From an uncultured Eubacteriales bacterium (GTDB lineage: Bacteria; Bacillota; Clostridia; Peptostreptococcales; Anaerovoracaceae), in NCBI GenBank assembly GCA_902774265.1, contig CACYHR010000015.1:1-54025 (forward strand): a stretch of 54,025 bases of DNA. The letters run 5' to 3'. How positions within the stretch are numbered: the first letter of the stretch is position 1; the number at the start of each line of letters is the position of its first letter. Below the pieces are notes generated by a model that did no database searches, had not been told where the DNA came from, and saw nothing but the letters and a program-made list of their open reading frames with translations. The position numbers and the translations under genes were made by a program. Shown one piece after another: positions 36,657 to 45,658 of the stretch.

Positions 36657-36746
36657 TTATAATATCCTCTGCTAAAATCCTACTTTCAAAATATTTTTTT
36701 ATCATACATTTTATACTGTAAGGCAGTGCCATACAGAGAATCCGCG

Positions 36747-37511
36747 CTAACTGCTCATAACGCAGGCAAGCATATAGCGGGCATTTTTGTATTCGTATGC
36801 GCATGTGCTCAGTATCACTATTCTGTTATCGGCGCTTATTTCGTCATCGATATCTGTCAGGTATTCAGCTTTGTCCCTGATCAGATTGATGTATGCTTCC
36901 CTATCTTTTTCTTCGTGAAAATTCGTTGCGTATATGTCGCTGTCTGCCGGTTGATTGACAAATGCCCATATCTGCATATGATTGCTTCCTTCCGGGGTTA
37001 TCAGCTCCATTTCGGGGTGTTCTTCGGTAAATTCCGGGTCTTTGAAGTCCTCCAGAGATGCGAACATTGTGCCGTCGCGCATATGGTGTCCGTATACAAT
37101 CGTATTGAATTGTCTGAATGGCTCCTCTGTGACCGCTTCGACAAATAAAGTCCCGCAGCCGCCGGAGCTTCCGTCAAAGAGTGTGTGAAGATATTTCTCA
37201 TTATCGCTGCCCTGCACGACCGGGTAGTCGATTACAGTTCCCTCACATCTGAGCCACGCGACGATATCCGGATTTACGGCTTTGAGTGCTTCAAAGTCTA
37301 TGCCCGGTTCATCTGCCTCGTTCCCTGCACGTGCTGTCTCAGATATATTTTCATACACCTGCTGATCCTTATGGTATTCATGCATGATAGTCCAGACCTT
37401 CCAGCCCGAAAACAGCACAATAACAGCAAGGCAGCCGATGATCACATCCATCGCGATCCTCCCCGCCCTGCTTTTTTTGTTATTTTCTCTGCCTCTTTTT
37501 TCGGTATCCAT
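36747..37511 (-). CDS. srtB: Class B sortase, 254 aa
   Basis: A membrane-bound transpeptidase that cuts a sorting signal and links proteins to the cell wall or pilin. An N-terminal membrane segment lies at about residues 20-40. The catalytic His is in IVYGHHMRDGTMF, the catalytic Cys in LSTCAYE and the Arg in NARYML. The insert between His and Cys (SLEDFKDPEFTEEHPE...) is the helix-rich region typical of class B. No protein with a clear sorting signal is encoded in this window. Confidence 0.9.
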   Translation of the reverse strand: MDTEKRGRENNKKSRAGRIAMDVIIGCLAVIVLFSGWKVWTIMHEYHKDQQVYENISETARAGNEADEPGIDFEALKAVNPDIVAWLRCEGTVIDYPVVQGSDNEKYLHTLFDGSSGGCGTLFVEAVTEEPFRQFNTIVYGHHMRDGTMFASLEDFKDPEFTEEHPEMELITPEGSNHMQIWAFVNQPADSDIYATNFHEEKDREAYINLIRDKAEYLTDIDDEISADNRIVILSTCAYEYKNARYMLACVMSS

Positions 37512-37565
37512 CCGGTTTGCGTTAAATTTTCGAGCTGCGTTCTCTGTTAATGTTTATTATGTTTC

Positions 37566-37667
37566 AGCCGGGATCAGGCAGCACCCTGATTATCGGAGAA
37601 GCTCAGCTTCCGCAGATCAATGCTTCCTACCTTACGGCAACGCTGTTTGATCCGGCGTCTGTTATTA
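37566..37667 (+). repeat. Palindromic intergenic repeat, divergent copy (copy H)
   Basis: Similar to copy D (41028-41205): both share AGATCAATGCTTCC, TTACGGCA and GCCGTTTG/GCTGTTTG blocks. It ends CCGGCGTCTGTTAT, like copy A's CCGGTGTCTGTTAT. Its end overlaps the stop codon of the rhodanese gene. Confidence 0.6.
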
Positions 37668-38144
37668 TTCGGCGATTTCGCCCGTGTATCTGTCTATTCC
37701 GCCTATACTGACTGCTTTTGTGTAGCCCTTTGATCTGAGTATCTTTGCCGCCCTGCTGCTCCTTGATCCCCTGAGGCAGCATATGAACAGCGGTGTTTCT
37801 TTATCCGGAACTACGCTTTCTATCTCATCAATCCGGTCCAGAGGCAGATTGACAGCTCCGGGAATGTGCCCGTAGCTGAATTCTTCACTGCGTCTGACAT
37901 CCAGCAGCACCGCCCCGCTTACATTCTTCATTTCTTCCAGGCGGTCGTTTATATCTCCGACCCTTCTGTATACCAGAAAATATCCCAGCAGAATGCCCAA
38001 AATCAAAGGTTCAGCCAGATTGCCCAGTCTGAAGCTGTAGCTGCCATGAGCGATCACAGTCGTATACAGGAATTCAAATACGGTCCAGACAGCTGTGAAC
38101 ACTGCCGTGAACAATATCAATGCCGTATTTCTATCCTTCAGCAT
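37665..38144 (-). CDS. Membrane-anchored rhodanese-like sulfurtransferase, 159 aa
   Basis: Two or so membrane segments (about 6-30 and 38-58) precede a rhodanese domain with the active-site loop FICCLRGSRSSRAA (cysteine near residue 127). These domains move sulfane sulfur or bind thiols. It has GGAGG ahead of its ATG and starts 11 bases after the phosphohexomutase stop, so it is in the same operon. The catalytic side probably faces the cytosol. Confidence 0.85.
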   Translation of the reverse strand: MLKDRNTALILFTAVFTAVWTVFEFLYTTVIAHGSYSFRLGNLAEPLILGILLGYFLVYRRVGDINDRLEEMKNVSGAVLLDVRRSEEFSYGHIPGAVNLPLDRIDEIESVVPDKETPLFICCLRGSRSSRAAKILRSKGYTKAVSIGGIDRYTGEIAE

Positions 38145-38155
38145 TATTCTGCCTC

Positions 38156-39688
38156 CTATTTCGCGCCGCTGTACTGCGGAACGGAAATCCCGTCATACTT
38201 TCCGATGAAATCAAGCACCATTGGCAGCATAATGTTGATCCCTCCTTCGTTTTCGGATTCAATGTTCAGCGGCATCACAGGATCGTGAAGCGATTTGCGC
38301 AGCAGGAACCAGCCCCTGACATGATCTCCGTCAGCACCGCCTGCAGGCAGGTCGTAGTTGACGCGAACGCCTTCATAATTAGGAGTTTCCAAAGACAGTC
38401 CGTCTTTTTCTTCAACCCATTTCTCCAGATCTGCGAGTACCTGATCACCGACTGCACCGAAGTCCTCTGCAGTTATATTCATTCTGATCTCAAGCGATTC
38501 AGCAGGCGAACCGAGACCTTCGAGCAAAGCTGTGATATCCTTGCCCTCTGCTTTGAGCTTAGCCGCGTTTATGACTATCTGTACAGCTAGGAAAGCTCCG
38601 TCATCGAGATAGTAGTTATCGGAGAAAGCGCCGTGTCCGGATGTCTCAATGGCAAGGAAGGCCTGCATACCGTTATACGACAATTCCTGCGCCTTCTTTA
38701 TGACATTGCGGTATCCGCGCTTATATCTGTAATGTCTGAGTCCGAGCTTGTTCTCAAGGAAATCATGCAATTCGTTGGAGGTGATACTGTCTGTAACTAC
38801 TGTGCCTCCCGGATAATCCTCTGCGCCGATAGCAGCGGCAAGAGCTATTATCTCATTTCTTGCGATTGGCTTGCCGTCAGGGCCGACTGCCGACGATCTG
38901 TCTCCGTCAGTATCGAATATGATGCCGAGATCCGCTTTGTTGTCCAGCACGGCTTTGCATATCGACGCCATTGCTTCGCTGTTCTCAGGATTCGGCTGGT
39001 GATTCGGGAAATGTCCGTCCGGATCCAGGAACTGGCTGCCACTGATATCAGCGCCAAGCGGTTTCAGCACTTCGGTCGCAAAGAATCCGCCCGCTCCGTT
39101 TCCTGCGTCCACGACAATGTGCATACCCTTCAGGCATCCCGGAACATCTTTGAGCCCGAGAGAAATCATCTGGCGAAGGTGAGCTGCATACATCTGCATT
39201 ACATTGGTGCGGTGCTCATCATAGACACCGCCTATGAATGTGTATTTTGCAGCCAGCTTCAGTATCTCGGCTATATCCTCTTTGTCCAGCCCGCCTTCGG
39301 CAGTAAAGAACTTGAAGCCATTCCTGTTATACGGCAGGTGGCTGGCCGTGATCATGATAGCTCCGTCAAATTCAAATTGCGGCATGACTGTCGCCATAAA
39401 CATCGCCGGCGTAGTCGCGAGACCTGCATCATGTCCTTCTGCGCCCCACAGGCTGATAGCCTGAAGCGCCCCGGATTTCAGTTCATCTGCCGAAAGCCTG
39501 GAATCGTGTCCGATCGCGATCTTGAGCATTACAGGGTTCTTGTGGACCTTTTGTGATAGCCAGTAAACGAATGCGCCGGTTATGCGTCCGGCGTTGACTA
39601 CATCCAGATTGACCTCTTCGCCCGGTACGCCATCAATGGCGATTCCTCTTATATCGCTGCCATTCTGCAGTTTTCTTATGTCAAACAT
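38156..39688 (-). CDS. Phosphomannomutase/phosphoglucomutase, 510 aa
   Basis: An alpha-D-phosphohexomutase of the ManB/Pgm type, moving phosphate between C6 and C1 of glucose or mannose for cell-wall and capsule sugars. The phosphoserine loop is TASHLPYNRNG (Leu in place of the usual Asn), the metal loop is DTDGDR and the sugar-binding loop is ETSGHGAFSDNY. AAAGGAGAAGACG precedes the ATG. It heads a two-gene transcript with the rhodanese gene. Confidence 0.9.
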   Translation of the reverse strand: MFDIRKLQNGSDIRGIAIDGVPGEEVNLDVVNAGRITGAFVYWLSQKVHKNPVMLKIAIGHDSRLSADELKSGALQAISLWGAEGHDAGLATTPAMFMATVMPQFEFDGAIMITASHLPYNRNGFKFFTAEGGLDKEDIAEILKLAAKYTFIGGVYDEHRTNVMQMYAAHLRQMISLGLKDVPGCLKGMHIVVDAGNGAGGFFATEVLKPLGADISGSQFLDPDGHFPNHQPNPENSEAMASICKAVLDNKADLGIIFDTDGDRSSAVGPDGKPIARNEIIALAAAIGAEDYPGGTVVTDSITSNELHDFLENKLGLRHYRYKRGYRNVIKKAQELSYNGMQAFLAIETSGHGAFSDNYYLDDGAFLAVQIVINAAKLKAEGKDITALLEGLGSPAESLEIRMNITAEDFGAVGDQVLADLEKWVEEKDGLSLETPNYEGVRVNYDLPAGGADGDHVRGWFLLRKSLHDPVMPLNIESENEGGINIMLPMVLDFIGKYDGISVPQYSGAK

Positions 39689-39751
39689 ACGTCTTCTCCT
39701 TTATGTTATTTAAATAAATATCTTTCAAAGCTGTGCAGTGTAATAATTCAG

Positions 39752-39782
39752 TTCGACCGGGAGCAAAGCTCCGGCAAGCTCG
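39752..39782 (+). repeat. Palindromic intergenic repeat, short fragment (copy C)
   Basis: A 31-base copy of the opening of the family: TTCGACCGGGAGCAAAGCTC and CGGCAAGCTCG, with a GGAGC/GCTCC hairpin. It lies upstream of the phosphohexomutase start. Confidence 0.65.
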
Positions 39783-39842
39783 TATCTCATATATTCTAAC
39801 ACGACTATGTCTGACGTGCATCATTTTATCTCCGGACGCCAT

Positions 39843-39887
39843 AAAAAAACTGCTTTCCTTCTGCCTGACATCGCAGAAGGAAAGCAG
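39843..39887 (-). terminator. Terminator of the restriction endonuclease gene
   Basis: A perfect 15-bp stem (CTGCTTTCCTTCTGC / GCAGAAGGAAAGCAG) with an 8-base loop is followed on the minus strand by seven T. The plus strand also has TATTTTTAT, so it may serve both ways. Confidence 0.92.
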
Positions 39888-39911
39888 GGTATTTTTATGT
39901 ATGTCTCAGGT

Positions 39912-40008
39912 TCAACCAGGAGCAAAGCTCCAACAAGCTCGCTTGATTGGAGCGAGCGACGCCGTCAACAGACACCGGGAGCTTCAGCTCCTGAGAGCAT
40001 CAGTGGGG
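39912..40008 (+). repeat. Palindromic intergenic repeat, first half (copy B)
   Basis: 97 bases matching 6539-6635 with only two mismatches. It ends within the 3' end of the restriction endonuclease gene: the stop codon at 40000-40002 and the last His codon lie inside the repeat. Confidence 0.9.
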
Positions 40009-40980
40009 CGGCGTTACAGGAAGATAAACATCAAGTACGAAGCTGCGGCCATTTTCGTTGCTCTCTCCGACCAGAATGGTGCAGCATACTGCCCAGCCTC
40101 CGTCAAATGTGAACTGTACGGTATCTCTGGACAACTCGCCGTATCTGCCATTGGCAAATCTGACATCAAGCAGCTCCGCCGGGAATCTCACGTTCGGAGT
40201 ATGGAGATTAGGGCTGCCCGGGATGCGGCCGAGCCCTCTGCGGGAATTGACAGCTCCGATTCGGGTAACCCCGACCTCGTCGATAGGATTGATGTAATAG
40301 TAGTCGATCTTGCCGTAGAAATAGTCTATCAGCATCTTAGGTGCACCCGGATGATCCCAGCAGATTCTCGGGAGCTCTCTACCGAGTGCCTCCAGCATAG
40401 GAGTTATCATATTGTCATATACGAAGTCATCATCCTTAAGGAGTTCTCTCCATGTTTCTCTGTCATGCTTGGAGATCTTTTCGAGTATCGCATTCATTTC
40501 CGTGAAATATTCATTTGAGCATGGAACCCCGAATATTCTTTCACCGAAATCATCGATCTTGTTGTACACATTTACGATGTCGTTCATGTATGTAGCTATA
40601 TCCCTGTCGGCTACAGGCATGGTTGCCAGAACCTTTGCATCGCTTTTTATCGAAATAGCAATACGCCAGTCCAGATCCTCACGTTCGAGCAGTATCTCCG
40701 CAAACGATTCATGTCTCTTCCTGACATCTTTATCGTTGAATCTTATGACAAGCGGATCACCCTTAATCTCGTAAATATAAGGTTCTTTGGAGAAAATACG
40801 TCTGAAGGCAGGTCTGGCCTTTTTGAGTTCGGCCTCTTTTCTTGCCGCAGGCGTGTTTGCCCAGATCAATCCATAATCATCATAAGCGTCATTAGCATCT
40901 ATTAAATAAGGGATACCCTCTTCTCCGAGAAGCTGCTCTATCGCCTTTGTTGATGCTGCTACAAGCAAACCGTTTACCAT
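40000..40980 (-). CDS. HaeIII-family type II restriction endonuclease, 326 aa, without visible methylase
   Basis: The true start is at 40980, with GGGAGGG ahead of it; the longer frame to 41208 passes through repeat copy D. The family is recognised from FGERIFGVPCSNEYF (about 145-159), LIDYFYGKIDYYYI and RFPAELLDVRF...DTVQFTFDGGWAV near the C-terminus. D85-V and ISIK (109-112, K112) fit the PD-(D/E)xK active site. HaeIII cuts GGCC, but the target here is unknown. No modification methylase is within the window. The end of the gene lies inside a repeat copy, so the C-terminus may be rebuilt. A strong terminator follows. Confidence 0.7.
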   Translation of the reverse strand: MVNGLLVAASTKAIEQLLGEEGIPYLIDANDAYDDYGLIWANTPAARKEAELKKARPAFRRIFSKEPYIYEIKGDPLVIRFNDKDVRKRHESFAEILLEREDLDWRIAISIKSDAKVLATMPVADRDIATYMNDIVNVYNKIDDFGERIFGVPCSNEYFTEMNAILEKISKHDRETWRELLKDDDFVYDNMITPMLEALGRELPRICWDHPGAPKMLIDYFYGKIDYYYINPIDEVGVTRIGAVNSRRGLGRIPGSPNLHTPNVRFPAELLDVRFANGRYGELSRDTVQFTFDGGWAVCCTILVGESNENGRSFVLDVYLPVTPPH

Positions 40981-41027
40981 CGTCTTTCCCTCCCAATGAA
41001 TATTTTTGCCATGACGGCAGTATTCCT

Positions 41028-41205
41028 TCAAACAGGAACAAAGCTTCAACAAGCCCGCTTTATTGGAGCGAGTGGCGCCGTACTTACCGGAGGAACTGCC
41101 TCCGGAGATCAATGCTTCCGATTTTACGGCAGCGCCGTTTGGTACGGATGAAGCATTTACCGGCGCCGGGAGCTTCGGCTCCTGACATCGTCGGCCGGTG
41201 ATCGT
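41028..41205 (+). repeat. Palindromic intergenic repeat, divergent full copy (copy D)
   Basis: It begins CAGGAACAAAGCTTCAACAA and has TTGGAGCGAGTGGCGCCG, as in copy A (TTGGAGCGAGCGACGCCG). An inner stem AATGCTTC...GAAGCATT (about 41111-41157) is enclosed by GGCGCCG/CGGCGCC, and it ends with GGGAGCTTCGGCTCC. Here the stem arms differ from copy A but the plan is the same. It lies just upstream of the restriction gene. Confidence 0.7.
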
Positions 41206-41382
41206 CACACGCTGCCGACATTCGAAGATTGAACCTTCTGCTGTATAATATACTCCAAAAAAAGCAGTCGGTAAAGACTCCCTTCTACAGTTATTTTTTA
41301 TCGGTAAAACCGGTTACAATTCACTGAGCAGCCAGATTCATACATAAGCGAAATACCTCGGAATCGGCCGATGGTTGAATTG

Positions 41383-41414
41383 TAACAAAGAACCCGCCGA
41401 ATGCGGCGGGTTCT
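41383..41414 (-). terminator. Terminator of the V-ATPase operon
   Basis: A perfect 11-bp stem (AGAACCCGCCG / CGGCGGGTTCT) with a tetraloop-like gap is followed on the minus strand by TTTGTTAC. It lies 40 bases after the K subunit gene. Confidence 0.85.
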
Positions 41415-41453
41415 GTATACATCTGTTATTCTCCCTTGTTCCGGGGCGACAGA

Positions 41454-41882
41454 TTAGCTGTTGAGCAGCAGCAGGCTGAATACGAGCGTGAAGAGCGCTA
41501 CAGTCTCAACGATACCGATTACGATGAAGTAGTTAGCAGTACCTTTGCCTGTTGCTCCGAGAGCGTCAGCGGAAGCTGCCGCAGCTCTGCCCTGGAAGAG
41601 TGCTGACATGCCTATAGCAAGGCCGCCGAAGATTCCGACGCCGATCGCCATTCCTGCATCGCAGTTAGCGCTTCTGATGAAGTTCATCAGGAGGAAGCCG
41701 TAGATGGTCTGTGTCAGAGGCGCACCTGAGAACGCGATCATGATGAATGGAGCAGGTTTGCCACTTGCGTAGCACTTTTTCCATGCACCTACAGATGCCA
41801 TACCGGCAAATCCTGCGCCGAATGCAGAACCAGTAGCGGATAAACCAAGGGCCGCAGCCATACCAAGAAATGCAAGATTCAT
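41454..41882 (-). CDS. atpK: V-type ATPase subunit K (rotor ring), 142 aa
   Basis: Four membrane helices in two repeated hairpins, as in duplicated V-type rotor proteins. The ion-binding Glu is E126 in GIVETVALF. The residues T57 and Q58 (PLTQ) and Q97 (LFQGRAA) match the Na+ ligands of E. hirae NtpK, so a Na+-coupled enzyme is likely. The first hairpin has no carboxylate. It is the last gene of the operon, with a terminator 40 bases on. Confidence 0.9.
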   Translation of the reverse strand: MNLAFLGMAAALGLSATGSAFGAGFAGMASVGAWKKCYASGKPAPFIMIAFSGAPLTQTIYGFLLMNFIRSANCDAGMAIGVGIFGGLAIGMSALFQGRAAAASADALGATGKGTANYFIVIGIVETVALFTLVFSLLLLNS

Positions 41883-41898
41883 ATCAATTCTCCTTTTC

Positions 41899-43722
41899 TT
41901 ATTTACTTAACTCTTTAAATGGCTCGTAAGGAATTCCTGTCCACTCAAGACCAACCTGTCCCGAGAACTCAAGAACGTTCAAACGAACACCGTGAACGAC
42001 TACTGAGAGGAAGCACATGATTATGTTCAGTCCGTGTCCAATCAGCACCACCAGGACTCCGAGGATAATCAGCGGTCCGTGCATGCCGGCCGCGATGCCG
42101 TTGAAGCTCTGGGAGATCGCTACGCCGGCCATGCCGACAGCGAACAGTCTGATATAACTCATTACGTTACCGAAACAGCTGATGGTGTTGAGGAATACCG
42201 TGAAGGAATCCGCAAGTCCGGCTTTAAGTCCCTGTCCGACAGTCTTGTCAGGCGACATGCCTCCGAACAGTACTACCAGCACGAATGCTACACCGATAGC
42301 AGCAAATACAGGTACGATATTGATGTTTTCGTGTATTACCAGGAAGAGCGACAGCAGATACATTGCAACTACTGCGATTGCCCATCCGAGGTCGGCTACC
42401 CACGAGAGGTTCTTCTCACTGATTTTCTTCCTTATTGCAAGTATTGATCCGAGCACCATCTGTATTGCGCCTATTGTGAACGAGAACTTCATGATAGTGT
42501 TCTGCGGCACGTTGGCCTCAAGCCCGAAGACTTCAGGATATGTCGCGAATTCCGGTATTACCATCGCCTTGAGGAACGGAACGTTCATTGCGCTTTCCAT
42601 ACCGAACCATGTTCCCGTCACAGCGCCCCATACAATGGTCGCGATCGACAGCACATAGAGAAGGAATGAAACATCCTTATTAACCAGCTTTTTCACTGAA
42701 AGCACGATTGTTGCGATCAGGATCAGCACGCCGTAGCCGCCGTCTCCTATGATCATCGCGAAAAACAGTGTGAAGAACAGGAAGAACCAGAGTGATATAT
42801 CCTGTTCCCTGTAACCCGGCAGTATACCGAGTATATCGAACACCGGCTGTATGTATTTGGATACCTTTCCGTAGCGCACCTTGGTCGGGATCTGATCGTC
42901 GTCTTCGGCGACATCCTCTATACCGTACGCACACTTTTTCTCAGCTGCCATTTCCTTGAATGAATCGAGGTCGGCTTCAGGTATGTATCCGGAGATCCAT
43001 ACAAAGTCCGTATTGCTCTGAGCTGTTGCGCTCGCAGCCGAGAAATTGATCTCGTTCTGCGTCTTGAGCATCTGGTTCTTGAAGCTGGCGTCGTATATCG
43101 ATGCTGATTTGAGTTCTGCATCGCATTCTTCGATACCTTTGCGCCATCCCTCGATATCCTGCTGCATCTCAGAGATGCTCTTTTCAGGCAGAACCAGTTC
43201 GGTCGCCTGTATCTCAGGTGGCAGCGTTCCCAATACTGCTGCAGTGTTCATCTTGTCGACAGGCGCGAGACGGATGAGTTTGATGTTCTCGTCCTCCGAT
43301 GCCATCTGGAAATCCTTATCTCCCATGCGGTAGAAATGGAAATCGTATCCGGCATCTCTGAGCTCTTTCAGCTCTGCAGGCGAGAAATCACCCCATTCCG
43401 ATATCCTGTCTATCTCTGAACTCGAGGCGCTTATTTCCTGACCGAGTACGGACTTGCGGTCCATCGCGGCCAGCACCTCTGTATACATCTTATTGAATTC
43501 ATCATCGCTCAGGATCTCTTTGCTGCCCTTTTGCTTTGGCTCAGCATACTCCTTGAGAGCATTTGCTGTCTTTGACAGCGTCTGGAAGCGTTCAGTCAGC
43601 TCACGATCCGCGCTCTGTTTTTCTGCGAGATGCACGACCCCGATATCCCTGAGGCCCTTAAGCATCTCCTCTTTTCCGGAGGCAGTCGTGACGATGTGAA
43701 CCATTTTCATTTTTTCAATCAT
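41899..43722 (-). CDS. atpI: V-type ATPase subunit I (stator membrane subunit a), 607 aa
   Basis: The N-terminal 300 residues are helical and cytosolic (MVHIVTTASGKEEMLKGLRD...). The C-terminal half has about seven or eight membrane helices with WFFLFFTLFFAMIIGDGGYG (about 340) and NVMSYIRLFAVGMAGVAIS (about 515), whose Arg is the one that meets the rotor Glu. It lies 4 bases after subunit D's stop codon. Confidence 0.95.
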   Translation of the reverse strand: MIEKMKMVHIVTTASGKEEMLKGLRDIGVVHLAEKQSADRELTERFQTLSKTANALKEYAEPKQKGSKEILSDDEFNKMYTEVLAAMDRKSVLGQEISASSSEIDRISEWGDFSPAELKELRDAGYDFHFYRMGDKDFQMASEDENIKLIRLAPVDKMNTAAVLGTLPPEIQATELVLPEKSISEMQQDIEGWRKGIEECDAELKSASIYDASFKNQMLKTQNEINFSAASATAQSNTDFVWISGYIPEADLDSFKEMAAEKKCAYGIEDVAEDDDQIPTKVRYGKVSKYIQPVFDILGILPGYREQDISLWFFLFFTLFFAMIIGDGGYGVLILIATIVLSVKKLVNKDVSFLLYVLSIATIVWGAVTGTWFGMESAMNVPFLKAMVIPEFATYPEVFGLEANVPQNTIMKFSFTIGAIQMVLGSILAIRKKISEKNLSWVADLGWAIAVVAMYLLSLFLVIHENINIVPVFAAIGVAFVLVVLFGGMSPDKTVGQGLKAGLADSFTVFLNTISCFGNVMSYIRLFAVGMAGVAISQSFNGIAAGMHGPLIILGVLVVLIGHGLNIIMCFLSVVVHGVRLNVLEFSGQVGLEWTGIPYEPFKELSK

Positions 43723-43726
43723 CGCT

Positions 43727-44335
43727 CTATACCTCCACTAATTTCTTCTTAGAGATCTTGCCGCGAACTACGGCCGCCGTCTGCTGGTCTCCCAGGTATA
43801 CCTGGATGACCCTGATGTTCTCCTTGGCTTCAGGTATCTTGACCTTTTCAAAGAGGTTAACCCTCTGTGAAGTCGTACGGAGTTCAGCTTCGAGCAGTTC
43901 TGTCTGCTTGCGAAGCGTCGAGACTATTGCGTCGAGTCTGGCGATCTCACGAAGCTTGAAGACCGCAGTATCAACCCAGAGAGGATAGTCATCCACATCA
44001 TAATTGATATCCTTGAACGTCAGCTCTTCGAAGGCCGGGATAGTGACGCCGGCGATGTTCTCGTTCTTTGTCACCACCTTGTCCGGCTGTACAAGCCGGT
44101 CAAGCCTTTTCTCCTCTTCGAAGATCTCGTTTTCTGCAAATACAGCTATCCAATCGTCCAAATCACCAATCATCTGAATGCGTTCGGTTTCCTTCTCTTC
44201 CAGCTCAGTTCTGATCTTCATGATTACCGACTGCAGCTGCTGCTTCTTGAGCTGCAGAGTAGGGAGATAGCGCTGAAACTGTTTGAGGTTGTCCTTCTGC
44301 TTCTTCAGTTCATTCTTTGTAAGTTTGATAGCCAT
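43727..44335 (-). CDS. atpD: V-type ATPase subunit D (central stalk), 202 aa
   Basis: A long N- and C-terminal coiled coil (MAIKLTKNELKKQKDNLKQF ... VKIPEAKENIRVIQVYLGDQ) forms the rotor shaft in the A3B3 head. The ATG follows the stop of subunit B by 13 bases. The length is normal. Confidence 0.93.
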   Translation of the reverse strand: MAIKLTKNELKKQKDNLKQFQRYLPTLQLKKQQLQSVIMKIRTELEEKETERIQMIGDLDDWIAVFAENEIFEEEKRLDRLVQPDKVVTKNENIAGVTIPAFEELTFKDINYDVDDYPLWVDTAVFKLREIARLDAIVSTLRKQTELLEAELRTTSQRVNLFEKVKIPEAKENIRVIQVYLGDQQTAAVVRGKISKKKLVEV

Positions 44336-44348
44336 GAACCGCTCCTTC

Positions 44349-45644
44349 TTAATTCAACGCATCTTTATTCGGCCATCTCTCCTTGATCAGACTGGTCTTC
44401 ATTCCTGTCTCATTAGGCTCGAAGCATTCCGCAAGTATCTGCCAGCCGAGGTCGAGTGCATCCTCCAGAGGAATGTTTACACTCAGATCCATCAGTTTGG
44501 TTTCGAAGAGCTCACCGTATTTGAGCAGCTTGTCGTCCCACTCAGTCATAAGGAATCCCATGGATTTCTTTTCAAGACTCTCCTTGTACTGAGCGTACAG
44601 ACGGATCATACCATCCATTACTGCACGGTGGTCATCTCTTGTCTTGCCGTTTACGTTCTGTTTAAGTCTTGACAGCGATCCGAACGGCTCGATACGTCCG
44701 CCCTTGAGGTAATACTGTCCCTCTGTGATGTATCCTGTGTTGTCAGGTACCGGGTGGGTTACGTCATCACCAGGCATCGTTGTAACGCCGAGGATAGTGA
44801 TCGAGCCCGCGCCTTCAATATCTACAGCCTTTTCGTAACGTGCAGCGAGTGAGCTGTAGAGGTCTCCAGGATAACCACGGTTGGACGGTACCTGTTCCAT
44901 AGTGATCGCCATTTCCTTTTGAGCATCGGCGAAGTTGGTCATATCTGTCAGCAGTACGAGCACTCTCTTGCCCTCGAGAGCGAACTGCTCAGCTACAGCC
45001 AGTGACATATCCGGAACCAGTGTACACTCTACGATAGGGTCCGCAGCGGTATGAATGAACATTACTGTGTGGCTCATGGCTCCGCCCTTTTCGAGGGTGT
45101 CACGGAATTCCATGTAATCATCGTATTTGAGTCCCATTCCTCCGAGGATGATGACGTCTACCTCAGCCTGCATCGCTATACGCGAGAGGAGCTGGTTGTA
45201 AGGCTCTCCGGAGATCGAGAAGATAGGCAGCTTCTGGCTCTCTACGAGAGTATTGAATACGTCGATCATAGGGATACCGGTACGGATCATCTTTTTAGGC
45301 AAAATACGTTTTGCCGGGTTGAATGAAGGGCCGCCGATAGGGATCATGTTCTCTGTAAGAGCCGGACCGTTATCTCTCGGTACGCCCGCACCGTCGAAGA
45401 TACGGCCGAGCAGGTGCTCTGAGAACGATACCATCATCGGTCTTCCCAGGAAACGTACAGGGTCTGTCGTGCTGACGCCCTGAGCGCCCGCAAATACCTG
45501 GAGGGATACCATATCCTTATCCAGTTTGATTACATTCGCATAACTGTCGCCTACCAGCGCAAGGTCGCCGTTTCTGACGCCCGGCGCACGTACGGTAACG
45601 ACGTTACCGACTATTGATTCTATTTTTGTATAAACTTTTTGCAT
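44349..45644 (-). CDS. atpB: V-type ATPase subunit B, 431 aa
   Basis: The non-catalytic nucleotide-binding subunit. It has the family's [20 protein letters not shown] in place of a true Walker A, and [20 protein letters not shown] and [21 protein letters not shown] later. The length is somewhat short for V-type B (about 460) but typical of the spirochaete branch. Confidence 0.95.
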   Translation of the reverse strand: MQKVYTKIESIVGNVVTVRAPGVRNGDLALVGDSYANVIKLDKDMVSLQVFAGAQGVSTTDPVRFLGRPMMVSFSEHLLGRIFDGAGVPRDNGPALTENMIPIGGPSFNPAKRILPKKMIRTGIPMIDVFNTLVESQKLPIFSISGEPYNQLLSRIAMQAEVDVIILGGMGLKYDDYMEFRDTLEKGGAMSHTVMFIHTAADPIVECTLVPDMSLAVAEQFALEGKRVLVLLTDMTNFADAQKEMAITMEQVPSNRGYPGDLYSSLAARYEKAVDIEGAGSITILGVTTMPGDDVTHPVPDNTGYITEGQYYLKGGRIEPFGSLSRLKQNVNGKTRDDHRAVMDGMIRLYAQYKESLEKKSMGFLMTEWDDKLLKYGELFETKLMDLSVNIPLEDALDLGWQILAECFEPNETGMKTSLIKERWPNKDALN

Positions 45645-45658
45645 ATTATACCGACCTC

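Noticed and set aside
36726-37650. Plus-strand frames opposite the sortase gene
   Set aside because: They are shadows of the sortase gene, which has all catalytic residues.
40981-41208. 76-residue N-terminal extension of the restriction endonuclease
   Set aside because: It would translate repeat copy D. The ATG at 40980 has a strong Shine-Dalgarno and gives a family-like start.
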